Positions 17,801-24,736 of a DNA stretch of 64,000 nucleotides are shown here, in pieces. The notes beneath the pieces were generated by a model. It was not told the origin of the DNA, searched no databases, and saw only the letters and a program-made list of their open reading frames with translations. The position numbers and the translations under genes were made by a program. This DNA comes from Aggregatilinea lenta (GTDB lineage Bacteria > Chloroflexota > Anaerolineae > Aggregatilineales > Aggregatilineaceae): positions 1,841,506-1,905,505 of the forward strand of contig NZ_BFCB01000002.1 of the NCBI RefSeq assembly GCF_003569045.1, in the 5' to 3' direction. Every line of letters starts with the position of its first letter. Within the stretch, counting starts at the first letter, position 1.

Positions 17801-18652
17801 GACATCAGCCGGCTCCGCTGCCGGCTCGCTCTCCGCACTCGGCGGATAGGTCACTGGGACGCCGCCGCATTCGCCGCCCTGCTGCGTCACATAGCCAGCC
17901 ACCCAGCCGTCGCTCACCTCATACCAGGTTCCATCGCTCATCTCGGCGCGCCCCAGCACATCGTAGCCGGTGAAGGGCGGCAAGTTGCCGACCAGGTCGC
18001 CGCCAGTCGAAGGCGTCGAGCGGACGTTCACGCGGGCATCGCCCCAGGGAGCCACTTGGCAAGGCCCGTCATCGGGCAGAATGAAGGTGCTCACGACTGG
18101 CGGTGCCGGGTTGGTATCAGGTGCAGGATTCGGATTAGCAGGTGGATTAGCATCAGGAACAGGGTTCGCGTCAACCGAAGGACTGGAATCCACAGGCGGA
18201 TTGGGATCAGCCGGAGGACTGGAATCCACAGGCGAACTGGGATCAGCCGGAGAGGTGTCGTCTGACGGTGGACTGGAATCGCTCGATGGGGGCGCAAGAT
18301 CGTTGCCAATCACCTGAAACGCGGATGAGGCCAGCATCACTCCGCCTTCATCAGCCCACACCGAGTACATCCCGCCAGGATCTTCCGGATAGACGTAGAT
18401 TGAAAAGTAGTTTGACATAGCGGTGATGGTGATCGGTCCATCCCACGTAGCGCTGCCGTCTGGGCTGGACACGTGGATATTGATGGTAGACCCCGGACTG
18501 AAGCAGTAAAGTGTAATAGTGAAATCGCTGCCCGCGAATCCACTTGTGGGACTTACTGAAATCGAAGAACCGCATTCTTGTGCATGAAGCGGCAGTGGTA
18601 CAGTGAAAAGTGCAATGATAGCCGCCAGAACCAACAAGCCTTTCAGTTTCAT
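14849..18652 (-). CDS. Very large secreted SH3b and beta-propeller protein
   Basis: A 1267-residue exported protein. The N-terminus is a clear signal peptide (MKLKGLLVLAAIIALFTVPL, cut near LHAQ). Next come a beta-sandwich-like domain, a Pro/Ser/Asp-rich linker (about residues 115-190) built from degenerate PxDxSPPxD repeats, and an SH3b domain (DARVNVRSTPSTGGDLVG, WYEVSDGWVAGYV). A Cys-containing helical region follows, then a calcium-binding thrombospondin type 3-like motif (DVDWDGIPDEEDLCPG), several repeats of about 90 residues with Ig/cadherin-like pattern, and WD40/PD40-type propeller blades near the C-terminus (PPAWSPDGTTLYVG, APSVSPNGRYIAYE). The role is probably at the cell surface, in binding or sensing. 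No enzymatic domain is visible. Confidence 0.85.
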   Translation of the reverse strand: MKLKGLLVLAAIIALFTVPLPLHAQECGSSISVSPTSGFAGSDFTITLYCFSPGSTINIHVSSPDGSATWDGPITITAMSNYFSIYVYPEDPGGMYSVWADEGGVMLASSAFQVIGNDLAPPSSDSSPPSDDTSPADPSSPVDSSPPADPNPPVDSSPSVDANPVPDANPPANPNPAPDTNPAPPVVSTFILPDDGPCQVAPWGDARVNVRSTPSTGGDLVGNLPPFTGYDVLGRAEMSDGTWYEVSDGWVAGYVTQQGGECGGVPVTYPPSAESEPAAEPADVEDAPPPVEAAAPQLLKYSVDLQDTLSDCPQIAAEAQELPVYVQLDLAAMDNGCDDADAMLADVVFGLAPEIVPGRIRAAMSETCPEKLASLSAYLGDLYHTNSGLWQQVADGLTAENACTVEDDLRQGHLPPELWHGSLETVVQLSAATCLNVDDERVQVLLEKAQAMSLDPGGLAVDCGQIQILNAAGRRRTAEQDLLEDALRECGYTNPLSIEMIRFGSLIYNTDISRLLREADFYAFCAEPLDTIRSYEKFEKPLEDVPQFETCSWIANVLSTYGAELTELELYSILHGPNSCQAGYGYINTGQIPEIGDPLPHCFNPGTGRFEMDGDPVTNLDWNDVHAWEDYVTILNDEDLCEFFPIIINPSDVDWDGIPDEEDLCPGEAGAGLDGCPVAFTRENSALPAGTAANQVLYPQADVRLAPGEVRWLPYAPPEAIGQVVSSLFAANTVDHTVALASLENGQLKLTGVAPGQTMVTLFYTDTNSGETESVVFAVEVAASTPPRIAPVADQTLAVGDIVDLPVHFENADDRLLILTAETGAPEIVLAFVAAAPQVVHEGLVNLMAISPGSGEITISIMEMGDNPHVVSTVTFTVNVVLPGAAAAPAAPQLAAIAEQSLAIQAELRVPITNSGAPFDEIAAVSSNPQVVIAQVVNGEIVLTGVQPGMAVVTLVARANGAASSVMFNVTVTAAAPPPPPQEVVLDPVLLEGDPHALVNILDLPADLRAAAFPDGVSRPVAVFQAEPDSIYVLNGSDPVFLREDAHYAVLDPNGQRVAYLTSDLHLRVLDIAQGVAAPVDDTLPLADYPPAWSPDGTTLYVGLTDGIYVYDLTAPSVAPQLLIPDGQAPSVSPNGRYIAYELDRGDGSAIFVSALANVAESRALLENGAICLMPLFAPNSLNLYFTCKVEDQDVMFRAGIRGVEPIEVGDIAGRHPAPGPIDGYFAFDDGSTIYLASEDLSLVTPLVRMPNIPSSMLRWQASNSPE

Positions 18653-19023
18653 GAAGACTCTCCAGTCTGGCTATTCAATTTTATTGATCCTAGGTGGTGT
18701 ATTGACACTAAGTCGAGTGTCATATACCACTTTTTTCCTTGTTACTTGGCTGATTTGCTCTCCTAGAACTGCTCCAGATATTATGTTAGGCATAAAAGAA
18801 GGGGAGGCCAGATCCCGTCCTCCAGTTGGAAGTGGCACAGTTTGTCCGATTTTGGAGTTAGGTGCGGGTGCTTGTTGCAATCCCTCAATAGAAAGTGTGT
18901 CTAGTAAAAAACAAATCGGCGGACAATGAATATCCATCATAGTTGGCCTTTCGATGAAATGAGCGCACCGGTGTGGTGCGCTCATGACGTTGTACTACTC
19001 CGCAGACGCTCCTGAGTGGGGCG
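18653..19023. terminator. Intergenic region with strong hairpin 18959-18985
   Basis: 371 AT-richer bases. I see no gene in 18653-18958. A perfect 11-bp stem with a GGTGT loop (18959-18969 and 18975-18985) lies 38 bases beyond the stop of the minus-strand winged-helix gene and is a plausible terminator for it, though the T-run is short. The promoter of the large secreted protein should also lie here; I cannot point to a convincing pair of boxes. Confidence 0.4.
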
Positions 19024-19266
19024 TCATATCCCTTCCGGCCCGTACCACTCGCTGCCGACCACCAGCAGCTTGCCATCGCGCTGCTCCAGCCGTCCCTCGA
19101 TGATGAGCTTCAGGATGTGATGATACGTCGTCGAGTAGCCCAGGTGCATCGACTGCGAGATCTCGCGGATGCTCGGCGTCGGGCCGTTCTTCTCGTCGGC
19201 ATACGCGCAGATGAAATCGTAGATCTCGTCTCGCCGGGTCCGACGTCGGAAGCAGGTGGTATGCAT
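19024..19266 (-). CDS. LexA-like winged-helix protein without peptidase
   Basis: An 80-residue DNA-binding protein. Residues 10-65 match the LexA N-terminal winged helix: RRDEIYDFICAYADEKNG, PTPSIREISQSMHLGYSTTYHHI, then LIIEGRLEQRDGK. LexA itself has a further 120-residue self-cleaving S24 domain, absent here: the chain ends 15 residues after the wing. It could be a small stand-alone regulator or a truncated lexA. The ATG at 19266 (MHTTCFRRRT) is chosen; a TTG 45 bases upstream is possible, and neither has a good ribosome site. A hairpin lies just downstream. Confidence 0.65.
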   Translation of the reverse strand: MHTTCFRRRTRRDEIYDFICAYADEKNGPTPSIREISQSMHLGYSTTYHHILKLIIEGRLEQRDGKLLVVGSEWYGPEGI

Positions 19267-19368
19267 ATTTGAGTCAGAACAAGTATTTTGGCCGGTTCTC
19301 AATGAATTCAAAGATGCTAACTTTGGGGAGTTTACATCCCTTGTCTGCCACCCTTGGAGGGTGCAAGT

Positions 19369-19713
19369 TCATTTTTCCTCAGAGGCACTAAAGCCTTTCT
19401 TTTTCTCTTCTCGAAGAGCTTCCAGTTCTTCCAACGCATTTTCTAGATTGTTTTCTGTATCTTCTAAAATTCCACGCGTCTCTTTAGATATAAAAATCGA
19501 GAACTTGCAGAAGAGGTCGGCAAAATCCTCCCAATCGAGTTCAACACCCTTTGAACTTAACGCTGAAATATTCACTCGCCATGCGTTATCTTCGTAAAAT
19601 ACTACGGCGAAGTACTCATCTCCTATACGAGCCTCCATCACCATGGAATCAAAACGCGTATCGCTCGCAGTGGTGTACCATAATTTAGCAGATGCAGGTT
19701 TCTCGGTTTTCAT
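19369..19713 (-). CDS. Hypothetical acidic coiled-coil protein
   Basis: A 114-residue protein without recognised family. The first 75 residues alternate short strands (AKLWYTTASDTRFDSMVMEARIG, YFAVVFYED). The last 40 are a Glu/Leu-rich helix (TENNLENALEELEALREEKKK), probably a coiled coil. The ATG at 19713 has GGAGAG five bases upstream; the longer frame from a GTG at 19785 lacks a ribosome site. Base composition is lower in GC than the flanking chromosome. It is the last protein gene before the tRNA fragment. Confidence 0.6.
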   Translation of the reverse strand: MKTEKPASAKLWYTTASDTRFDSMVMEARIGDEYFAVVFYEDNAWRVNISALSSKGVELDWEDFADLFCKFSIFISKETRGILEDTENNLENALEELEALREEKKKGFSASEEK

Positions 19714-19903
19714 TCTGCTCTCCAAGCTCACTCCGTATGTGGTACGCAATTGGTTTTCGATGGCTGATCCAAGACTCCGAGCCACCCACCTTCACAAGTC
19801 CATCTGACACCATGTCGCACCATGATTATTCAGGATGTCGATGAGAGTGATCTTCGTGCGGCGGGGCAACTTCTAACTTCGTAGGTAATCAGGGTCCAAA
19901 GTG

Positions 19904-19933
19904 ATCCACGCTCAGCATGTGCTGAGCGTGGAT
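19904..19933 (-). terminator. Perfect 14-bp palindrome beyond tRNA-Pro 3' half
   Basis: Arms 19904-19917 and 19920-19933 are perfect complements with only TG between them. It begins six bases past the tRNA discriminator base in the direction of tRNA transcription, so it reads naturally as the original terminator of the tRNA-Pro gene. This supports the view that this side is the undisturbed chromosomal downstream flank. Confidence 0.6.
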
Positions 19934-19938
19934 GGCTG

Positions 19939-19987
19939 TCGGGGTGCGGGGACTTGAACCCCGGACCTCTGCGTCCCAAACGCAGAG
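19939..19987 (-). tRNA. 3' half of tRNA-Pro(UGG), probable attachment site
   Basis: Read on the minus strand: an anticodon stem-loop with stem CTGCG/CGCAG and loop TTTGGGA (anticodon TGG), a five-base variable loop, a perfect T arm (CGGGG, loop TTCAAGT, CCCCG), the acceptor 3' strand CACCCCG and discriminator A. CCA is not encoded. Upstream of the anticodon stem there is no D arm and no CGGGGTG acceptor strand, so the tRNA is not complete here. The break lies at the anticodon stem, a classic tyrosine-recombinase crossover zone. The missing 5' half is expected at the other end of the inserted element, to the right of the window. Confidence 0.8.
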
Positions 19988-20061
19988 CAAAACTCCGAAA
20001 GTCCCTGATCCTACATCGTCCTTGGGCGGCAGCTCATATGCAGCTTTTAAAGTGCGTGGGG

Positions 20062-20100
20062 GTGGCTCATCTGCAATAGCGGGTGAGCCACAGGCTTTTT
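20062..20100 (+). terminator. Hairpin with T-run near element end
   Basis: An 8-bp stem (20062-20069 and 20084-20091) with TTTTT at 20096-20100 has the form of a plus-strand intrinsic terminator. No plus-strand gene lies upstream, so it may insulate the element from chromosomal read-through or end an unannotated transcript. Confidence 0.4.
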
Positions 20101-20192
20101 AAACAACACGTAATTACCGAAAAATACCTTGTTTAATCTGCTAAAATAACATTTGGCTTGCCCTGCCTATACAGGACAATGCCAGGGCGAAG

Positions 20193-20465
20193 CTACGCGG
20201 TTGCCGTGGCTTCGCCCACTATCTGCCCCGGATCAGTCTCTTCGTAAACAAATTCCTCGATCGGAACTCCAAAGTAAGTTGCCAACCGAGCGACTGTTTC
20301 ATAGTCCGGTCGTGGTATCTGCTTAGTTGCATAACGATGAACCGTCATATATGAAAGTTCCGTCGCTTCTGCAATATCCTGGTAGCTGATGTCATGCCCG
20401 ACATCTTTGGCTTTCGCCAGCTTCATCGGGATCAGCTTAGTTCGGTAAAAGCGTTTCTCGGGCAT
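20193..20465 (-). CDS. XRE/Cro-CI family repressor
   Basis: A 90-residue helix-turn-helix protein. Residues 22-75 carry the XRE fold (ISYQDIAEATELSYMTVHRYATKQ, then YETVARLATYFGVPIEEFV). The chain has only the DNA-binding domain, with no dimerisation or peptidase domain. A strong AGGAGG site precedes the ATG at 20465. It faces away from the six-gene plus-strand operon, and both genes are driven by consensus promoters inside 20492-20567. This is the geometry of a lysogeny switch or element repressor controlling early genes. Confidence 0.85.
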   Translation of the reverse strand: MPEKRFYRTKLIPMKLAKAKDVGHDISYQDIAEATELSYMTVHRYATKQIPRPDYETVARLATYFGVPIEEFVYEETDPGQIVGEATATA

Positions 20466-20491
20466 GATACCTCCTCTAGAATTTCACCCAC

Positions 20492-20520
20492 AGTATAAAG
20501 CAAACTATAAAGGATGTCAA
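20492..20520 (-). promoter_or_regulatory. Consensus promoter for XRE repressor
   Basis: On the minus strand TTGACA (20515-20520) and TATACT (20492-20497) are separated by exactly 17 bases, a near-perfect sigma-70 promoter 27 bases upstream of the repressor ATG. Confidence 0.75.
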
Positions 20521-20538
20521 TTAGATTCATTGCGAACG

Positions 20539-20567
20539 TTGACAATCATAACGATCTGTAGTAATCT
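20539..20567 (+). promoter_or_regulatory. Consensus promoter for early-type operon
   Basis: TTGACA (20539-20544) and TAATCT (20562-20567) with a 17-base spacer, pointing right. Its -35 is 18 bases from the -35 of the opposing promoter, so one bound repressor could govern both. The ATG it serves is at 20652. Confidence 0.7.
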
Positions 20568-20589
20568 ACTCATGATCGCAATTAAACGC

Positions 20590-20629
20590 GAACGGCTCAC
20601 CCTAAGCCTGGCAGCCCGGTGAGCCGTTC
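20590..20629 (+). promoter_or_regulatory. Leader hairpin in early operon mRNA
   Basis: A perfect 12-bp stem (20590-20601 and 20618-20629) with a 16-base loop lies in the 5' leader about 15 bases downstream of the likely transcription start. No T-run follows, so it is not a terminator. It may stabilise the mRNA or act as a regulatory leader; the ribosome site AGGAG follows it. Confidence 0.45.
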
Positions 20630-20651
20630 TAGACAAAGGAGACTAGCTCCC

Positions 20652-21053
20652 ATGTTGTCAGCCATTAGTGTATCCTCGCCTGCGCTTCGCCGCAACCAGA
20701 CCTCGCACGCCTACCGCGTGCACCGTGTTCCGCGCAGCAGCACCACGAACCAGATCCTCGCGCAGCTCGACACCCTTTCCATTCGCACCCGCACCTTCGT
20801 CGCCCGCGCGCTCGCCTTCCATGGCGGACGTTGGGCAGCCCTCCGACCCGGTACTATCCGCATCGGCGACAACGCCTTCCGCACGAAGTTTTTCCTCCAC
20901 ACGTACGCCTGGGGCACCGAGATTCGCCAGCGCGACACGGGCCGCGGTCGCTGCATCATCGACGCACGCAGCCGCGACGCTGAGTACCGCCGCGCAGCGC
21001 GCCGGTCGGATGGCGAGATCCTCTGGTCGCCGGTCACCCCGCTGGCCGCGTAG
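20652..21053 (+). CDS. Hypothetical basic protein, first gene of early operon
   Basis: A 133-residue Arg-rich, probably basic protein of unknown function, likely nucleic-acid binding only by charge. The ATG at 20652 has AGGAG upstream; the frame is open from 20619 but no better start exists. The middle (TFVARALAFHGGRWAALRPG) is followed by a strand-rich stretch (FRTKFFLHTYAWGTEIRQRD). Twelve bases separate it from the next gene. Its leader (AGGAG, then CTCCCATGTTG) closely resembles that of the fourth gene of the cluster. Confidence 0.5.
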   Translation: MLSAISVSSPALRRNQTSHAYRVHRVPRSSTTNQILAQLDTLSIRTRTFVARALAFHGGRWAALRPGTIRIGDNAFRTKFFLHTYAWGTEIRQRDTGRGRCIIDARSRDAEYRRAARRSDGEILWSPVTPLAA

Positions 21054-21064
21054 AGGGGGACACG

Positions 21065-21520
21065 ATGACGACCGATTTCCGCACCACGCAGTGGGGTCCG
21101 GTCGTGGTGGTCCAGCGTCTGCTGGACCGCCACGCCATCCCCGCCCAGGCCCATCACTGGACCGGCGACGAGGAGAGCGCTTCCTTCGCCCTCGGCGCCG
21201 AGATGCCCTTCGACGCCGCCTGCGCCCTGGCCGTGCGCTACCAGCCCGCGCTGGCCGCCCTGCCCGGCATCACCGACCTGACGCGCGTCAGCTTTGGGCT
21301 GTTCTTCAAGCTCGACTGGGCCATCTACTACGAGCAGACGCTCACCGCCGCCCAGCGCACCGACGAGTGGACCGTTCTGGCGGCGGAAGCCGACCGTGCC
21401 GCGCGTACCCTGGGCTGCATGCACCCCGACTCGGCCTACCTCGACTCTTGCATCCGCGCCCTGCCGCCTCGCTGGAAGCTGCGTCATCGCCCGGTCTGCC
21501 TGCCGGAGGTGGCCTCGTGA
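21065..21520 (+). CDS. Hypothetical protein, 151 aa
   Basis: Unrecognised soluble protein with acidic and aromatic content (HHWTGDEESASFALG, SFGLFFKLDWAIYYEQ). Compact, with no membrane or signal segments. GAGGGG just before the ATG at 21065 supports the start. Its stop overlaps the GTG of the next gene (GTGA at 21517-21520), indicating translational coupling within the same early-type operon. Confidence 0.6.
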   Translation: MTTDFRTTQWGPVVVVQRLLDRHAIPAQAHHWTGDEESASFALGAEMPFDAACALAVRYQPALAALPGITDLTRVSFGLFFKLDWAIYYEQTLTAAQRTDEWTVLAAEADRAARTLGCMHPDSAYLDSCIRALPPRWKLRHRPVCLPEVAS

Positions 21521-22194
21521 CCCGCTCCGGTGTCGTCGATTGGGATTTCGCGCGGATCGTCGAAGCTTTCTATGCCCCCCTACCTACCGACCCGCGCACG
21601 CGCGAAATCGTGCGCCGACAGCGTGCCGACCGCGACCGCATCCGCCAGGCAGGTCGCCTGCGCACCCGGCGCGACCACGCCGGCCTGCCGGTCGAAGCCG
21701 CCCACCGCCTGATGACGCGCTCGGAGCGCCTGCAGGCGCGCATCACCTACGACCCCGCCCGCAACAACCCGGTCCTCAGCGACCCCGTCCTGGCCAAACA
21801 GGTGCGCCGCGCCGCACGCTACTACAGCCACTGCGCCTGGGCGCTCGTCGATGGCTTCTGCCGTTCGCGCATCCCACTGTCGCGCGCCCTGGTGCCCGTC
21901 TCGCCGGCGGCGCTTAAGCCGCCCATCCCACCCGCGCCGGCCCTGATCCCCGGCCAGTTGCCCGTGCCGCAGGACCGGAGCGTGTTCATCCTGGTCCAGC
22001 AGGGGCGCGCCATCGTCGCGCGCTACCGCCAGGGCGACGAGCGCGGCACGTACACCGTCCAGCTGGCGTCGAACTGGCCGGCGCTGGAGCCGGACGCGCT
22101 CGACGCGGTCGAGGCCGCCGGCGGCGCGTGGTGGGTCGACGACTTCTATCCCTGCCCGCCCGCGCTGGCCGCGCGCGCGCAGTTCGAGAATTGA
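21517..22194 (+). CDS. Hypothetical protein, 225 aa
   Basis: Starts at a GTG overlapping the previous stop by four bases; the frame is open far upstream, but that part is out of phase with real genes. Residues 10-125 are Arg-rich and helical (TREIVRRQRADRDRIRQ, HYSHCAW-like region). Residues 150-225 are a beta-rich tail (RSVFILVQQGRAIVARYRQG, TYTVQLASNWPAL, GGAWWVDDFYPCPP). No family is recognised. It ends about 90 bases before the next gene. Confidence 0.55.
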   Translation: MTRSGVVDWDFARIVEAFYAPLPTDPRTREIVRRQRADRDRIRQAGRLRTRRDHAGLPVEAAHRLMTRSERLQARITYDPARNNPVLSDPVLAKQVRRAARYYSHCAWALVDGFCRSRIPLSRALVPVSPAALKPPIPPAPALIPGQLPVPQDRSVFILVQQGRAIVARYRQGDERGTYTVQLASNWPALEPDALDAVEAAGGAWWVDDFYPCPPALAARAQFEN

Positions 22195-22286
22195 TGGTTC
22201 GGAGGCGGGGCGACGCTCGTCCCGCCTCCGATGCACCCTGCTACCCGCGTTAGTGTACGGTCGCGCCAAACGAGAGAGGAGCTCCC

Positions 22287-22979
22287 ATGTTGTACCCGAC
22301 CGATTTGTTATGTCTCCCTGCGCCGAAGACGAGCGTTTCGACGAGTGAATCCCCGGCTGATCCCCAGGCCGTGCGCCTCGCGCAGCTGGAGCGCGAGCTG
22401 GCCGAAACGAAGCAGAGCCTGATCCAGGCGCGCGACGTGATCCGGAGCCAGCAGCGCAAGATCCAGCGCCTGCTGCCCGCCACGCCGCCCCCGCCGGCGC
22501 GCGAAAGCGACCGGGTGCGCTTCGTCACCCTGCGCCCCACCGAGCCGCTGCAACGGCTGTCCGGCCAGCAGCAGATCCACGACCTGCTGGCCGCCGGCTG
22601 GCAGATTCACTCCATGACCGCCCTGCCCGGCGACCCGCCGGCGGTCACCGTGCTGCTCACCCATCCCGACGCGCGGCCTGCGCCCCAAACAATCGCACGC
22701 CGCATCGTGCGCCCGCGCACAGCCAGCCCACGCCCCACGACGGCTCTCGCCGGCAAATCAGCGCCGATCGTCGTCGACGCGCACGACGAGACGCTCACCT
22801 ACGCCGAGGCGCTGCGTGCGCCACGTGGTGCGTTCACCGACGCCGAGCTGGCCGAGATCGCCGACCGCGAAGTGCACACCGCCGCCCGCCGCGCTTACGA
22901 GCGCGCCGGCGACCCCACCCTCTCCGAAACCCTGACCCGTCTCAACACCCGGAGGTCCTCCGATGCAGCCCGGCAGTAA
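22287..22979 (+). CDS. Hypothetical coiled-coil protein, 230 aa
   Basis: Residues 25-62 form a coiled coil (VRLAQLERELAETKQSL, IQARDVIRSQQRKIQRL). A small alpha/beta segment follows (RVRFVTLRPTEPLQRLSG, DLLAAGWQIHSMTALPG, PPAVTVLLTHP) that resembles the short domain used by phage proteins to handle 'ensure long-row' style queries, but I do not assign a family. The C-terminal third is Arg/Ala-rich and helical. GAGAGGAG precedes the ATG at 22287. Its end overlaps the next start by 17 bases. Confidence 0.55.
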   Translation: MLYPTDLLCLPAPKTSVSTSESPADPQAVRLAQLERELAETKQSLIQARDVIRSQQRKIQRLLPATPPPPARESDRVRFVTLRPTEPLQRLSGQQQIHDLLAAGWQIHSMTALPGDPPAVTVLLTHPDARPAPQTIARRIVRPRTASPRPTTALAGKSAPIVVDAHDETLTYAEALRAPRGAFTDAELAEIADREVHTAARRAYERAGDPTLSETLTRLNTRRSSDAARQ

Positions 22980-23565
22980 CGTGAACGACACACCCGATTA
23001 TTCCGCCCAGCTCGCCACCGTCGAGCTGCAGGTCGGCGCCCTGGCCGATACCGACCAGGTCGTCGAGGAGCTGGCCGGCGCGCTCGACTACCTGTACGAG
23101 ACCGGCGCGGATACTGCCGCGCTGCAGGTCGTCAGCGACGACGCTACGCGCCTGCTGGAAGCCAACCAGCAGCTCGACCAGGCGCTCAAGACCGTGGCCG
23201 AGGTGGCCCGCACCATCCAGCAGCAGCGCGACGCCACCCGCCGCGCCCTAACCGACCTGAAGGCCGCTATCGAGGATGCCGACACCGCCGTGCCAGAGAT
23301 CTCAGACCTGTACGACGCGCTGTCGGAGGTGGCGCAGGAGGACGCCGAGACCTACCTGATGGAGATCCTGTGGGACGTCGTGGTGGACAGCATTACCGCG
23401 AACACCGCCTTGACCTACTCCGAGGCGGTCGAGCTGACCGACCTGCTGACCGGCGGGCTGATCGACCCGGAGCATCCCGCCTGGCAGGACCTGCGCGACT
23501 GGATTTCACGCTGCGTCATGGTGGTAGAAGACGGCATCCGCCCTGAGGCAGAGGCCGAGTACTGA
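22963..23565 (+). CDS. Hypothetical acidic helical protein, 200 aa
   Basis: A strongly acidic, helical protein with a long predicted coiled coil (about residues 20-115: VVEELAGALDYLYETGADT, LLEANQQLDQALKTVAEVA). Asp/Glu-rich, with no Cys motif. Its start lies inside the previous gene with GGAGGTC just ahead, so the pair is coupled. It has the size and composition of a phage structural or DNA-mimic-like acidic protein, but that is speculation. No family is recognised. Confidence 0.55.
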   Translation: MQPGSNVNDTPDYSAQLATVELQVGALADTDQVVEELAGALDYLYETGADTAALQVVSDDATRLLEANQQLDQALKTVAEVARTIQQQRDATRRALTDLKAAIEDADTAVPEISDLYDALSEVAQEDAETYLMEILWDVVVDSITANTALTYSEAVELTDLLTGGLIDPEHPAWQDLRDWISRCVMVVEDGIRPEAEAEY

Positions 23566-23652
23566 GCCGGGCGTTTGCATCACACGGGCGGCAGCTCGTC
23601 GGGCTGCTGCCCGGCTTACCTTGATTTGTGCATCCACATGGAGCGAAGACCC

Positions 23653-24390
23653 ATGTTCAAAAACGAAGCGATTACGATCTGCGCGGGGCGTTGGGATGCG
23701 GGTGCGTTCCACCGCGCCCTGGACGTGGCGCGTTGCCTGCACGACGCGAGCCTATGGGATGGCGTGAGCAGCCTGGCGCTGTGCGATCCCTACGCGCTGC
23801 ACGACCGGCTGTTCGGCGTCCGGCACGAGCCGATCGAGGCGCTGATCCCCGGCGTCGATTACGTCATCCGCCCGGCGAAGAAACCGCGCGATCTGGACGA
23901 TCTGGTGCTGCCCGGCGGCGCCGTCGTCGCTGCAGCGTGCTCCATCCCCCACGTCAGCGGCGACCCCGATCGCCCGGCTATCCCGGCCTCGACGCTCGGC
24001 GTGGTCGTCGACACGCTCGCCTGCAAGGGCAGCTACGTAGTCGAGTTCTGCGGGATTGGGACTGTAGCAGTTTGGGAGAAAGATCTGGCCGTGCTGGATG
24101 CGGGCGCGGTCGAGACTCTGCCGCGGATGGATGGCAGCCGGCTCCTGCAGCTGTTTGTCGCGCAGCAGATGGTCATCCGCTCGCAGCGCGCGCAGCTGAT
24201 GCAGCTCCAGCGCGAGATAGCTGAGGTATGCGACGCGCACGCACAGATCCAGCAGGAGCTGACCGAGCAGGTCGACTACGAGGCAGCGCGGGCCGACGGC
24301 CTACAGGAACGGCTGGACGGGCTGGTTGCGGAGTTGATGGAGGAAGGCCGCGCGCCAGTACGACCGGCATCGCTCAGCCAGCGCGGCTAA
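23653..24390 (+). CDS. Hypothetical protein with DUF4926-like segment
   Basis: A 245-residue protein. I take the ATG at 23653 because GGAG lies 10 bases before it; ATGs at 23575 and 23638 are also in frame. Residues 117-152 (VVVDTLACKGSYVVEF, then GTVAVWEKDLAVL) look like the small DUF4926 beta-barrel, which is often found in mobile regions. Residues 160-230 form a coiled coil (QQMVIRSQRAQLMQLQREI and following). The last gene of the early-type operon; a classical terminator follows at 24419-24452. Confidence 0.55.
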   Translation: MFKNEAITICAGRWDAGAFHRALDVARCLHDASLWDGVSSLALCDPYALHDRLFGVRHEPIEALIPGVDYVIRPAKKPRDLDDLVLPGGAVVAAACSIPHVSGDPDRPAIPASTLGVVVDTLACKGSYVVEFCGIGTVAVWEKDLAVLDAGAVETLPRMDGSRLLQLFVAQQMVIRSQRAQLMQLQREIAEVCDAHAQIQQELTEQVDYEAARADGLQERLDGLVAELMEEGRAPVRPASLSQRG

Positions 24391-24418
24391 GGAAACGACG
24401 GTACCACGAGCAGCTTAG

Positions 24419-24452
24419 TGAGAGCGTGCGTGTCCACGCTCTCATGCTTTTT
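24419..24452 (+). terminator. Intrinsic terminator of early-type operon
   Basis: A perfect 10-bp stem (24419-24428 and 24435-24444), loop CGTGTC, then TTTTT at 24448-24452, 28 bases after the last gene's stop. Confidence 0.85.
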
Positions 24453-24736
24453 CCCGCCTATCATCTGCACATTTGAGACAAAATCATGAGAATGGCGCAG
24501 TAGATTTTACTGATGCTCTACCAAGCAAACGGTCCCACAAATCAACTCGTTATTTGATTACAAGTTTTTATTTCTTTTAAATCGTGGCTTAGTAGCCTTT
24601 AAATCTAGAAATGTAGTATGATAAACTATCAGCAAAAGTCACAGGAAACAAATCGATACAGGTGGTTCACACCCAAGGTAAATCCGTTTGGCACTCCGAA
24701 ACTAGGCGGATCCCTAGTTCATTACTACAGGGGAAA
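24453..24736. other. AT-rich boundary before CHAT cargo
   Basis: 284 AT-rich bases between the terminator and the first gene of the CHAT system. No gene is credible. A TATGAT box near 24617-24622 may be a -10 element for the cargo, without a clear -35. GC content drops sharply at this point and stays low to about 29.8 kb. Confidence 0.3.

Noticed and set aside
19939-20012. A complete tRNA-Pro
   Set aside because: No D arm or matching 5' acceptor strand exists to the right of the anticodon stem; only the 3' half is real.
20668-22194. One long gene through 20.7-22.2 kb
   Set aside because: Its first 850 bases run out of phase under two better-supported genes; only the part from 21517 is real.
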